This document shows positions 52,421 through 61,115 of a stretch of 64,000 bases of DNA, piece after piece. A program made the position numbers and the translations under genes. This DNA comes from Chryseobacterium paridis. Lineage in GTDB: Bacteria > Bacteroidota > Bacteroidia > Flavobacteriales > Weeksellaceae. The stretch spans positions 1,535,390 to 1,599,389 of the forward strand of contig NZ_JAENHK010000010.1 in NCBI RefSeq assembly GCF_016595215.1, in the 5' to 3' direction. Each line of letters starts with the position of its first letter. Within the stretch, counting starts at the first letter, position 1. The notes under the pieces were generated by a model, which was not told the origin of the DNA, did no database searches, and saw only the letters and a program-made list of their open reading frames with translations.

Positions 52421-53308
52421 TTATAAAGATTTATCCTTTTGTAAAAACTGTACTCTGTACTCTTTAGGAGTAATACCTGTGATCTTTTTAAAAAGCTGAG
52501 TAAAGTGAGAGGCTGTATGAAAATTAAGCTCATAGGCTATTTCTGCAATATCCTTACTCGAGTGTAATAATGCTTTGCTATAATTAATATCAATCTCATT
52601 GATCCACTGCTTAGGAGATATCTGGGTTACATTTTTCACACATTTATTAAGGTAATTTTCTGTCACCGATAGTTTATCAGCATAAAAAGCCACTCTTTTC
52701 TCTCCTACATGATATTTGAACAAAAGATCCCGGAATTGTAACGAAATTTCCATAGACCGGGTACCAAGCCGTTGGTGGCTATCTGAATCTGTGCTTAGCA
52801 TTTTAACCAAAATAAGATGAAGCATTGTAACCACTACCTCATTTACATTTAAGTTATTCAACCATAATTCCTGTTCCATAATCGGAAGAAGCTGAGTTAT
52901 GGTCCCATAGGTCAGATTATCCAGTTTAAGAAATGGGGTCATAAAAAAAATACTCGTCTTATGTTTTGGCAATTCCTGTTCTGATAAAATACTGTTTTCA
53001 TAAGCAAGAAAAAAACCTTCAGCATCGTCGGACAATTCTATGGTAGCTGTAATAGTACCTTGTTTGATAAAAATAACACCTCCGCGTTCTGCCTGATACT
53101 CTTTATTTTCAAGGTATTGTTTGATATGCCCGTTGGTAATAAAAATGATAAAATTGAAAGTCGTCCGGTATGGGATCACCGGCATGAGAATCCCTTTAAG
53201 GTAACTCTCAAGCCGGTAAAGCTGTACATCCGCATTATTAGCCAATATTTTCTCGGTAATGTTAGGGAGAAAAAGTTTTTTGTACTGAAAATTGGATAAT
53301 ACTTCCAT
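52421..53308 (-). CDS. AraC-family transcriptional regulator
   Basis: 295 aa. The N-terminal cupin-like part includes 'NKEYQAERGGVIFIKQGTIT'. The C-terminal domain has 'YADKLSVTENYLNKCVKNVT' and 'EIAYELNFHTASHFTQLFKK', then TGITPKEYR. It lies downstream of the TonB-dependent receptor and urease locus on the same strand, separated by 222 bases of low-complexity DNA. A link to the urease locus is possible but unproven. Confidence 0.85.
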   Translation of the reverse strand: MEVLSNFQYKKLFLPNITEKILANNADVQLYRLESYLKGILMPVIPYRTTFNFIIFITNGHIKQYLENKEYQAERGGVIFIKQGTITATIELSDDAEGFFLAYENSILSEQELPKHKTSIFFMTPFLKLDNLTYGTITQLLPIMEQELWLNNLNVNEVVVTMLHLILVKMLSTDSDSHQRLGTRSMEISLQFRDLLFKYHVGEKRVAFYADKLSVTENYLNKCVKNVTQISPKQWINEIDINYSKALLHSSKDIAEIAYELNFHTASHFTQLFKKITGITPKEYRVQFLQKDKSL

Positions 53309-53434
53309 ATCCTTGATTATATATTAATTAAAATTAAACAAATAAAATAACGAAACAATGAATATTAATGTAACAATGTATCAGTCTAGCAGTGTAACAA
53401 TATGATTGTGCCTCGCTCAATCCAAAATTTACCG

Positions 53435-53530
53435 CCACTCTAATACTCTAATACTCTAATACTCTCAAACACTCACACTTTCAACTCTCCATTTTCAACT
53501 TTCAACTCTCAACTCTTAACTCTCAACTCC
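53435..53530. repeat. Short-period low-complexity repeat
   Basis: It consists of three copies of ctctaata, then variants of 'tttcaactctc' / 'aactcttaactctc'. It ends exactly at the stop codon of the TonB-dependent receptor gene. Confidence 0.85.
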
Positions 53531-55783
53531 CTAAAATTTATAATAAACCCCAACCTTCACTCCAAACGGACTTCCTGGAGTATATGTAAGATCAGTAGTT
53601 GATTCTGTTTCATTTTTCAATTGGGTTTCCGTTGCAAACTGAGCTTCATTCCATTTCACATTGAAAAGATTATTTACCTGGATGTTGGCACCCCATTTTG
53701 GTTGGTTATAAGAAAGCATCAGATCATTTACGAAGTAAGCTTTTGTTCGTATGCTGTTATCCTCAACAGCTGGTCTGGCTCCCAGATAACGGTACTGAAG
53801 TCCTAAAGAAAAACCATGTAAAAAGTCCCAGTTTACGGAACCTGTACTGGTAATTACCGGAGCTAATGGTACATAATCCTTGCCTTTTTCCTCTTCGGTA
53901 AATCTCGCATGTGCATAATTGATATCTGCATTCAGATAGAAATTCTGTAGCGGTTGGAAACGAATTCCAAGATCAGCTCCCATACGCTGAGATTTTCCTG
54001 AAGGTTCAACTACTGCATCGTCTCCTACGTATACAAATTCCTGTTGCAAAAATAAATACCAAACTGTTGGCGTAATGATCAATGATTTAAAAGGATGTAG
54101 CCGTAACCCGAAATCTCCACCTACCGAATAAGGAAGCGTTTTCTGTCCTTGCTGCTCGATTACTACCCTCATATCATTGGAATGGAATCCCATTCCGGTT
54201 TTTAAAAACCACATCACATTATCACTGGCAGCATAAGAGAAATTAAGTTTTGGACTCACTCTTGTTCCTTCTGAAGATTGACCGGAAGGGAGCTGTTCAA
54301 CATCTAAAAGGTTATGCATGTTAAAAATAAAATGATCTACCCTCAATCCCGGATTAATGGTCCATTTTCCGGTCTTCCAAACCAAACCTGTATAGGCATG
54401 AAGATTAGTTTCTGTTCCGTTGACATCAGAAAGCTTGTTTAAAAGGAGATCTCTGTGGTACACATGATTCAACTGAAGGGTATTGATATCATCATTTCTG
54501 AATCCTACTCCTGATATCCAATCCAATGATCCATTAGGCAATGAAAAGTTTTTGGTATACTTTATTTCTGTTCCATAGATATTTCTTCCATCCTTTTGCT
54601 GAATTTCATCTCCATGATCTTTATCTTTTAAATAAAAAGTAAAATCCGAATAAAGGTTAAAATCATATTTGGAATACCACGCCATGGCATCAATTTGTTC
54701 AGATGGAGAAATAATGTGTTTATAATTCATCTGAAGATTCGTTCTTGAAGTGCTTCCTCCTTCTGTTGGATCTATACTTCCCCATCTTCCGATAATTCCT
54801 TCATTCACTGCACGCTCAGGAATTTGTCCCGATGCATTCCATGAAGAATTAAATGTTGAAAACTGAATATTAAAGTAATCCTTATCCGTCAGCCACTGAT
54901 TGTATTTACCAAAAATATTAACCCTGTTAAAGTTTTGTTTTACATCGAAAGGACCATCAGTATAATTATATTCTGCAGCCAGATAAGCGCTTTTCCTTCC
55001 GGCGGCATCATTCAGGATATTAAACATTCCTAAAACTCTTTTGCTGTTAAAAGAACCACCTTCCAGTTTGATCATACTGTTACTTAAGCGATCATAGGTT
55101 TTAAAATCTACATATCCTGAAGTATTAAAATCTCCACGATCCATATAGTAAGCTCCTTTTCCAAAATCGATATTATTTACTGTCTCAGGAATCACAAAAT
55201 GCAGATCAGAATACCCTTGTCCATGAGCATGTGACACAATATTCACTGGCATTCCATCCACATTTACGCTTACATCCGTTCCATGATCAGAATCAAATCC
55301 TCGTAGAAAGAGCTGTTCCGCCTTTCCTCCTCCAGCATGTTGCGCTATAAAAAGTCCTGGTACTTTACGTAACAGATCCTGAGCTGAATTCACGGGAAAT
55401 TTATTAAGATCTACTTTGGTAATAGCAGATAAAAATGAGCTGTGATTAATCGCTACTTCCGAAATCTGAAAAGGCTTGTGTTGCATAAAAACCACCTTAT
55501 TCTTTTCATCATCATTGGTAATTACCCATTTTACGTCATCATATCCTTTATGGCTGATCACAAGAGTATCAGGAAATGAAGCAATATTTAATTTAACCGT
55601 TCCATCGGTCCCGGAATGCGCATGATTATTTCCGTGGTCAAATGCTACCAGAGCTTCTGAAATTGGAAAATGATCATCAAAGTCTTTAATTAACAATTGT
55701 TTTTGTGATCCTGCCTCTTGTGCTGCTACTTTTGCATTCATCAACACGGCCAAAAGGATGATCATTACTTTTGTTACTTTCAT
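53531..55783 (-). CDS. TonB-dependent receptor of the urease locus, possible nickel importer
   Basis: 750 aa. Signal peptide (through KVAAQ), an ~80-residue carboxypeptidase-regulatory-like extension, then the plug domain ('VNSAQDLLRKVPGLFIAQHA', 'LFLRGFDSDHGTDVSVNVDG') and a 22-strand-type barrel ending in the aromatic residues VGVYYKF. Several His clusters face the extracellular or plug side (HGNNHAHSG, VSHAHGQGYSD). It lies 21 bases after the urea transporter gene, in the urease direction. Outer-membrane nickel receptors are known near ureases in other bacteria; nickel as the ligand here is inferred. Confidence 0.85.
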   Translation of the reverse strand: MKVTKVMIILLAVLMNAKVAAQEAGSQKQLLIKDFDDHFPISEALVAFDHGNNHAHSGTDGTVKLNIASFPDTLVISHKGYDDVKWVITNDDEKNKVVFMQHKPFQISEVAINHSSFLSAITKVDLNKFPVNSAQDLLRKVPGLFIAQHAGGGKAEQLFLRGFDSDHGTDVSVNVDGMPVNIVSHAHGQGYSDLHFVIPETVNNIDFGKGAYYMDRGDFNTSGYVDFKTYDRLSNSMIKLEGGSFNSKRVLGMFNILNDAAGRKSAYLAAEYNYTDGPFDVKQNFNRVNIFGKYNQWLTDKDYFNIQFSTFNSSWNASGQIPERAVNEGIIGRWGSIDPTEGGSTSRTNLQMNYKHIISPSEQIDAMAWYSKYDFNLYSDFTFYLKDKDHGDEIQQKDGRNIYGTEIKYTKNFSLPNGSLDWISGVGFRNDDINTLQLNHVYHRDLLLNKLSDVNGTETNLHAYTGLVWKTGKWTINPGLRVDHFIFNMHNLLDVEQLPSGQSSEGTRVSPKLNFSYAASDNVMWFLKTGMGFHSNDMRVVIEQQGQKTLPYSVGGDFGLRLHPFKSLIITPTVWYLFLQQEFVYVGDDAVVEPSGKSQRMGADLGIRFQPLQNFYLNADINYAHARFTEEEKGKDYVPLAPVITSTGSVNWDFLHGFSLGLQYRYLGARPAVEDNSIRTKAYFVNDLMLSYNQPKWGANIQVNNLFNVKWNEAQFATETQLKNETESTTDLTYTPGSPFGVKVGVYYKF

Positions 55784-55804
55784 TGATTAAAATTGTTATT
55801 TTTT

Positions 55805-56698
55805 TTAATTATTTTTTTGCTTTTTTAGAAAAATTTTCTGGATCAGCAAAGTCAACCATGTTCCGACTACAAATGGAAATGTAAGAACTCCACCTACTTC
55901 ATTAAGGACATTGTAATCGATCAGTAAATCATCGATCACTACCGTAAGGAATACTGCGATCAGTACCCACAACCCGTCTGTTTTCTTAAAACCTGAAAAG
56001 GCAATAGCAGAAAGAACAGCATTGAATCCGAATAGTCCCATGTGGATTTTGTCAATAGGTTCTCCATTTAAATGGGAAAGATATGCACCTATTACGGAAC
56101 CTGCCAAACCATATAATGCAGCAGCTGGAGAACTGATAAAAACAGCGATGAAGAAAATAATCCCCGAAAGTATGCCTCCCTGGAAGATTACCTCACCAAA
56201 TCCATTCGTACATGTTAAGAAATCATCATAATCTACAGGCCCCAATTTAGCAGACATCATTTCCGATGGTGGAATCTGTGTAAAATGATGGAGCAGACAA
56301 ATACAGATCCAGGTTACTACAATAAACGGAAATGTAAATACCGGAATCTTTTTTTGTATAAAAAAATGCTGAATTATAGCAGCCAATGCCCCACCTACCG
56401 CAATAAGAATCCAGATCAGTAAAGTAGCCTGAAATACAAATGACAACGCTACTCCTACTAAAGCCGCACTAAATCCATACAAACCTGCATTGATTTCAGA
56501 TTGAGCATAGCGTAATTTCATTGCCGTCAATGTACCAACAGCTGTGGAGAGCAAAACTGCGACACCACCCTGCCAGCTTCCTAAAAAAATTCCGACCAGA
56601 AATAAAAGTCCTGTCCACCTGTTTTCCTGCAGCATGATCTGCCCGATTCCTTTTAAAACATGATCGATAAAAGGGAATTTTTCAAAAAATTTGTTCAT
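55805..56698 (-). CDS. Urea transporter (UT family)
   Basis: 297 aa with about ten transmembrane helices arranged as two homologous halves: 'MLQENRWTGLLFLVGIFLGS' ... 'INAGLYGFSAALVGVALSF' in the first and 'MGLFGFNAVLSAIAF' in the second. The 'G(L/F)YGFs..LvG.Al' motif lines the urea selectivity filter. It should conduct urea across the inner membrane to the cytoplasmic urease. Its place in the urease locus supports the call. Confidence 0.9.
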   Translation of the reverse strand: MNKFFEKFPFIDHVLKGIGQIMLQENRWTGLLFLVGIFLGSWQGGVAVLLSTAVGTLTAMKLRYAQSEINAGLYGFSAALVGVALSFVFQATLLIWILIAVGGALAAIIQHFFIQKKIPVFTFPFIVVTWICICLLHHFTQIPPSEMMSAKLGPVDYDDFLTCTNGFGEVIFQGGILSGIIFFIAVFISSPAAALYGLAGSVIGAYLSHLNGEPIDKIHMGLFGFNAVLSAIAFSGFKKTDGLWVLIAVFLTVVIDDLLIDYNVLNEVGGVLTFPFVVGTWLTLLIQKIFLKKQKNN

Positions 56699-56719
56699 AG
56701 TTTTTTTATTTTTTTTTGG

Positions 56720-56884
56720 TGCGAGATATGGGGTCCGAGGTGCGGGTTAAAATTAATACGTTTTGATTTTCAGATGTTCAATTTCCATTAAATAAAACGA
56801 ATTACATTTCAAAAATTCTACAACCCGAATCCCGTATCCCGAAACTTATAACCCGAAACTCGCATCTCGAACCCCAAAACTCAC
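56720..56884. repeat. Low-complexity spacer between transporter genes
   Basis: Two clusters of short variants of 'cccgaa(t/a)c' and 'gtatcccgaaac', at 56722-56750 and 56820-56882. They separate the urea transporter gene from the upstream nickel-transporter-like gene by 186 bases, whereas neighbouring gaps are 10-21 bases. Confidence 0.75.
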
Positions 56885-57586
56885 CTACCACCCCAGAAAT
56901 ACCATTCCGATTCCACATACTGTAACTACAGCGCCACTTATCGCTCCCATATACCGTTCCAGTTTTTCGGTGTTGAATAACGTTGAATATCCATAGCGTC
57001 CCAACAATACCATTCCAAGCATCGTTAAAACAGTGGTTATGGTAAAAGAGGTAACCAACACAAAAATTTCATAGGTTGAATGCTTCACTCCAGAGTAAAA
57101 CAGAAGTGGTATTAATGGCTCACTTGGTCCCATCACAAAAATCATAAATAAGACAAGTGGAGTCACTTTAATTCTTTTTTGTGGCATCACCATTTCAGTA
57201 TGATTGTGTTCATACACATAGACGTCATCTCCCATCACATCAAAATGCTTATGAGGTTTGTTTCGAATGGCCTGGATTAATCCATAGATCAGATAAATCC
57301 CTCCAACAATGAGTAAAGCCCATCCTGAAAAATTGCCTCTCAGATCCTGAAACCAGGAAATTTTATTGAGTTGCCAACCCAAGACAACTCCGATAAAACC
57401 TAAAACCAAAGAGCTCATCACATGTCCAAATCCACAGACAATAGTCAGAATTGTTGTTCTCATCCCGCTCCATCCTTTAGATTTTGAAAGGACAATAAAC
57501 GGTAGATAATGATCCGGTCCGGACGCAGTGTGTATAAAACTTATAGAGATTGCACTGATTAAAAGTGCCCAAATCGTTGTATCCAT
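56885..57586 (-). CDS. UreH/NicO-like nickel transporter of the urease locus
   Basis: 233 aa, about six transmembrane helices. 'HTASGPDHYLPFIVLSKSKG' near residue 20 is the H-x(n)-GPDH-type metal motif of the UreH/NicO/RcnA group. A cytoplasmic His-containing loop (KPHKHFDVMGDD, YEHNHTEM) lies in the middle, and 'FVMGPSEPLIPLLFYSG' begins the second half. It most likely moves Ni2+ for urease maturation. The gene begins 10 bases after ureD ends. Confidence 0.8.
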   Translation of the reverse strand: MDTTIWALLISAISISFIHTASGPDHYLPFIVLSKSKGWSGMRTTILTIVCGFGHVMSSLVLGFIGVVLGWQLNKISWFQDLRGNFSGWALLIVGGIYLIYGLIQAIRNKPHKHFDVMGDDVYVYEHNHTEMVMPQKRIKVTPLVLFMIFVMGPSEPLIPLLFYSGVKHSTYEIFVLVTSFTITTVLTMLGMVLLGRYGYSTLFNTEKLERYMGAISGAVVTVCGIGMVFLGW

Positions 57587-57596
57587 TAATTAATTT

Positions 57597-58385
57597 TTAT
57601 GGCAATGACCAAAGCTTTTCCTGAACATAGAGAAAGAAATTATACATCATTTCCCCTCCGTGTCCAAGGGCTCTAATAATAAACCCATTATTTTCCATTG
57701 CCGAAATTCCAATTTCCATATCTGCATTGTTTGCCTCATCAGCATTTAATATAGATTCTATTAAAGCATCTTTATCTACATTTTCCTTTGTGCTGTAAAA
57801 GATCAAGGTTCCCTGATGGGTAAACTGTTCCAGATTACCTATACCATGAATAGGAATCATATCCGGCTGGATCAGTACATTATCTTTGATCATTAGCTTA
57901 TTCTCATGATAGATTTCCATCAGGTTCTGAAAACGCTTCAGCTTAAAAACTTCTCCATAATGTTTCCTTCCACAGGTAATGATCTCACTGATGATGATCT
58001 GACTGTTCTTGCCCATATGGATCTGAGCCTCACTTTTGAAATTTGAACTTTCGTGAGGAACGATCGGATGAGGAACATAAGCAAACGAAGTATTATCTTC
58101 CATGGAAACATTCAGCAGTTGAGTTGCTTTATCTTCCATATTGAATAGTCTCTGGTAAGATTGTGACTGCAGCTGTAATGAAGCTCCCTTCTCCAATGAG
58201 ACTTCCAAATGGTAACGATCTCCATCCAAAATTCCTGGCGAAGAACTCATCACCATCTGATAGAGTTTGGTGTCATTTTTACGTTGCCCTACAGATACAA
58301 CTCTAAAGGGAAGGGAAACGTAAAGATCTTTTACATAAGATTTCCCATCCTTATATCCTGCAACCAATTCTAAACGGCTATTCAT
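57597..58385 (-). CDS. ureD: Urease accessory protein UreD
   Basis: 262 aa, cytoplasmic. UreD features are 'LYQMVMSSSPGILDGDRYHL' near residue 70, 'QSQSYQRLFNMEDK' near residue 105 and 'YVPHPIVPHESSNF' near residue 130. UreD binds apo-urease and provides a tunnel for nickel delivery from UreG. It starts at the base directly after ureG ends. Confidence 0.93.
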   Translation of the reverse strand: MNSRLELVAGYKDGKSYVKDLYVSLPFRVVSVGQRKNDTKLYQMVMSSSPGILDGDRYHLEVSLEKGASLQLQSQSYQRLFNMEDKATQLLNVSMEDNTSFAYVPHPIVPHESSNFKSEAQIHMGKNSQIIISEIITCGRKHYGEVFKLKRFQNLMEIYHENKLMIKDNVLIQPDMIPIHGIGNLEQFTHQGTLIFYSTKENVDKDALIESILNADEANNADMEIGISAMENNGFIIRALGHGGEMMYNFFLYVQEKLWSLP

Positions 58386-59024
58386 CTATCGTACAAGATT
58401 CGGTTCCTCACATTCCTCTAGCAATGCATACTTTTTAATCCACCCGATCACTTTTTCCAGCCCTTCATCAGTTTTAAGATTGGTAAAAACAAAAGGACTT
58501 CCGTTTCTCATTCTTCTCGCATCCCTTTCCATCACCTCAAGACTTGCTCCAACGTGAGGTGCTAAATCTATTTTATTGATAATTAAAAGATCTGAACGGG
58601 TAATTCCAGGTCCTCCTTTTCTTGGGATTTTCTCTCCTTCTGCTACATCGATAATAAAAATAGTAACATCTGCAAGATCCGGACTGAAGGTTGCTGATAG
58701 ATTATCTCCTCCACTTTCAATAAGTACCAATTCAATATCAGGGAAGCGTGCTGCTAATTCATCCACCGCTTCCAGATTCATACTTGCATCTTCTCTGATT
58801 GCTGTATGAGGACAGCCTCCAGTTTCTACACCAATAATTCTTTCATGAGGTAAAAGACTGTTTTTAGCCATGAACTCTGCATCTTCTTTAGTGTAAATAT
58901 CATTGGTAATAACACCAAGATCATAAGTTCCGAACATCTTTCTGCTCAAACGTTCCAATAGAGCGGTTTTACCAGAACCTACCGGCCCCGCTACTCCAAC
59001 TTTTATATACTTTCTATTTTCCAT
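58386..59024 (-). CDS. ureG: Urease accessory GTPase UreG
   Basis: 212 aa. The P-loop is '[17 protein letters not shown]'. The nickel-binding motif is '[15 protein letters not shown]' with its Cys-Pro-His. '[18 protein letters not shown]' and '[12 protein letters not shown]' (G4) are typical. GTP hydrolysis drives nickel insertion into the UreC active site with UreD, UreF and UreE. It abuts ureD with no gap. Confidence 0.97.
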   Translation of the reverse strand: MENRKYIKVGVAGPVGSGKTALLERLSRKMFGTYDLGVITNDIYTKEDAEFMAKNSLLPHERIIGVETGGCPHTAIREDASMNLEAVDELAARFPDIELVLIESGGDNLSATFSPDLADVTIFIIDVAEGEKIPRKGGPGITRSDLLIINKIDLAPHVGASLEVMERDARRMRNGSPFVFTNLKTDEGLEKVIGWIKKYALLEECEEPNLVR

Positions 59025-59039
59025 TTTTTTTAATTTTAT

Positions 59040-59180
59040 TTTTTATTTTTTTGGCTAAAGGGCAAAAAGGCGAATCTGCTTATTTGCCCATTTGCTTTTA
59101 GCCATTCAGCCTTTTCGCAATTTTACAATTCAGCGATTTTGCCTTTTCGCTTTTTCGCTTTTTCGCCTTTCAGTGATTCC
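59040..59180. repeat. Low-complexity spacer inside the urease operon
   Basis: Many variants of 'ttttcgc' and 'gcc(c)atttgc' (for example cgctttttcgctttttcgcc). It fills the 160-base gap between ureF and ureG, the longest gap in the accessory genes, which otherwise overlap or touch. Confidence 0.8.
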
Positions 59181-59184
59181 CCCC

Positions 59185-59883
59185 TCACGACATATACAGC
59201 CTCGAATACAATCTCTCATGCTGCATACAGTGAATATCAAACGAGGTATTGCATATTCCTACAAGATCACGGTCTATTTCCATTGTTTCTTTTGCTGTTT
59301 GCTCCATTACAGAATACAGATCAAATAAGATATCCTGTCCATCAAGTTGTCCGAGGGGTACTAACTTTACAGCATTGGTAATCATTCCGGCAACTGATGT
59401 GTAGTAAAACCCCAAAAGTGCTTCATACAGAGGGATTTTCATCAGGGCTGTATAAATACCAAACACGATACAGTAATGAGAATTGACTTCACCCTTTCTG
59501 ATTACCTCTTCATACTTTTCCATAAAAGAAAAATGTTCTCTTCTTTTAAAAATCTTGATCAGTCGCAATCCTAGCTTCTGACTGGCCTGACGGATCTCTT
59601 TTGGACATTTTAAAGCATTGCACTCATTATCCAATTGTATGATCAACTCTAAATCTTCCTGCTGAGTAGCTTCATACGCGAGTTTCATTAGCGCTCCATC
59701 GTTGTATTTCAGATTGTAGATCAGCATATTTTCTACAAATTCTTTGGCAGTCTTTGTATTATTTACAATCCTTTTCTGAACATAAGTTTCTAATCCGTTA
59801 GAATGGCTATACCCTCCTATCGGCAGTGTTGGATCAGCAATATGCAGCAAGCCCGCCAGAAAATGTAAGTTCATATTATTCAT
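59185..59883 (-). CDS. ureF: Urease accessory protein UreF
   Basis: 232 aa, all-helical. The N-terminal 'LLHIADPTLPIGGYSHSNGL' is the UreF signature. The remainder matches the family length. UreF forms the UreD-UreF-UreG complex and gates GTP hydrolysis. It overlaps the end of ureE by 8 bases. Confidence 0.95.
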   Translation of the reverse strand: MNNMNLHFLAGLLHIADPTLPIGGYSHSNGLETYVQKRIVNNTKTAKEFVENMLIYNLKYNDGALMKLAYEATQQEDLELIIQLDNECNALKCPKEIRQASQKLGLRLIKIFKRREHFSFMEKYEEVIRKGEVNSHYCIVFGIYTALMKIPLYEALLGFYYTSVAGMITNAVKLVPLGQLDGQDILFDLYSVMEQTAKETMEIDRDLVGICNTSFDIHCMQHERLYSRLYMS

Positions 59884-60388
59884 CTTTTGGCGCTGCCATT
59901 TTTAATATTTTAGTAAATAAAGTTGATCCTAAACTTCCGTGCCCGTGAGGTTCTACATTGGATTTAAGAAGATTCAGAAGCTTTACACTTTGTCTTTCAG
60001 GATTAAATCCACTGGCTTCCAGCCATCTGTACATCGGCATTTCAAAAGGTAGCAGTACCTCATCATTTTGAATGAATAAAGGAATATGTTTGTTTCCGAT
60101 CTCATAGCATACCGTTCCCATTTCCAGCATAGATTGCGGTTTCATTACAATAGCTTCTGTTTCCAGTACATTCACTACAATCACCTTTTCCTCATCCTTA
60201 TAAAGGATATCTCCTTCACGCAAACGCTGACCTTCTCTCAGGAATTTGATTGCAAGATCCGTCCCTTGTCTCGTTTTCTTCCGCTGAATTCTTTTAGTGG
60301 TTTCAAACCATTCAAGATCCAGATAATCAACGTTTTTTCCTTCTACAGGATAATCCGCGATATTTCCTAAGGTTTCATTAATAATCAT
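59876..60388 (-). CDS. ureE: Urease accessory nickel chaperone UreE
   Basis: 170 aa. The N-terminal domain has 'DLEWFETTKRIQRKKTRQGT' and 'ALRFLREGQRL'-type sequence. The metal-binding domain includes 'IGNKHIPLFIQNDEVLLP' with the central His. The C-terminal tail has only a short PHGHGS cluster instead of a long His-tail. It carries Ni2+ to UreG. Its start overlaps the stop of the upstream barrel-protein gene by 4 bases. Confidence 0.93.
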   Translation of the reverse strand: MIINETLGNIADYPVEGKNVDYLDLEWFETTKRIQRKKTRQGTDLAIKFLREGQRLREGDILYKDEEKVIVVNVLETEAIVMKPQSMLEMGTVCYEIGNKHIPLFIQNDEVLLPFEMPMYRWLEASGFNPERQSVKLLNLLKSNVEPHGHGSLGSTLFTKILKMAAPKDE

Positions 60389-61044
60389 TCTTCTCTTTTC
60401 TTTTTTCTGAAATCGATATTTTTAGAAATCCCCACTCCAAACGTGGAAGCACTAATTCCCGCTACATACGTTTTCGTCCATCCTTCCTGTTTTGTTTTTG
60501 TCTGTAACATCGAAAGTTCAGCAAATTTGAACTTAAGAGCCCATCCGCCGCCCAAAAAAATGGCAAATAAAGGATAGGCACGCAGACGATAACCATTAAA
60601 ATTGTTCATTTCATCGGAAGTCGTTGACAACTGTTGCCCCCAAACATAATGGGCATCAATCTGACCGATTAAAGCAAAATATTTTCCCAGCGTTACTGAT
60701 GGACTGTACCAGATCCCTACTTCATTCTGTTTATAAATTGTGCGATGATCTGAAACATTCTGAGCATATGCATAATTGATCCCGGCAACATCATTGTTGT
60801 TGAAAAAATATCCTATCCCAATGGGTACTCCTGCATTAGCACTCGTCCCTACAGAACTAGTACTACTGGAAGGCGCATTCGTCTTAGAGTAATCAAAAGA
60901 ACCATACACCATAAACTGCCCTTTCGGACCCTCTTCATCATTTTTTAGCCTTCTTCCGCCAAGAAACTGTGCATGCATCTGAACAGAAATCAAAGAGGTT
61001 CCGGCAACTGCCCACGACAGCGCTTTTTTATTAAAGTATTTCAT
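60385..61044 (-). CDS. Outer-membrane-type protein embedded in the urease operon
   Basis: 219 aa. Signal peptide (through SVQMHAQ), then alternating strands with aromatic ends ('GQFMVYGSFDYSK', 'GIGYFFNNNDVAGINYAYA', 'YFALIGQIDAHYVWGQ'), as in eight-stranded OmpA/OmpW-like barrels. It sits 71 bases after ureC and its stop overlaps the ureE start (ATGA), so it is translated with the urease accessory genes. No known urease protein has this form. It may be a small porin for urea or nickel, or a surface factor. Confidence 0.7.
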   Translation of the reverse strand: MKYFNKKALSWAVAGTSLISVQMHAQFLGGRRLKNDEEGPKGQFMVYGSFDYSKTNAPSSSTSSVGTSANAGVPIGIGYFFNNNDVAGINYAYAQNVSDHRTIYKQNEVGIWYSPSVTLGKYFALIGQIDAHYVWGQQLSTTSDEMNNFNGYRLRAYPLFAIFLGGGWALKFKFAELSMLQTKTKQEGWTKTYVAGISASTFGVGISKNIDFRKKKREE

Positions 61045-61115
61045 CTGATCTTAGTATTTAATTTATATTCTTTGAAAAGACCCGGAATTTCACCGGGCTT
61101 TATAAAAGTCTATTC

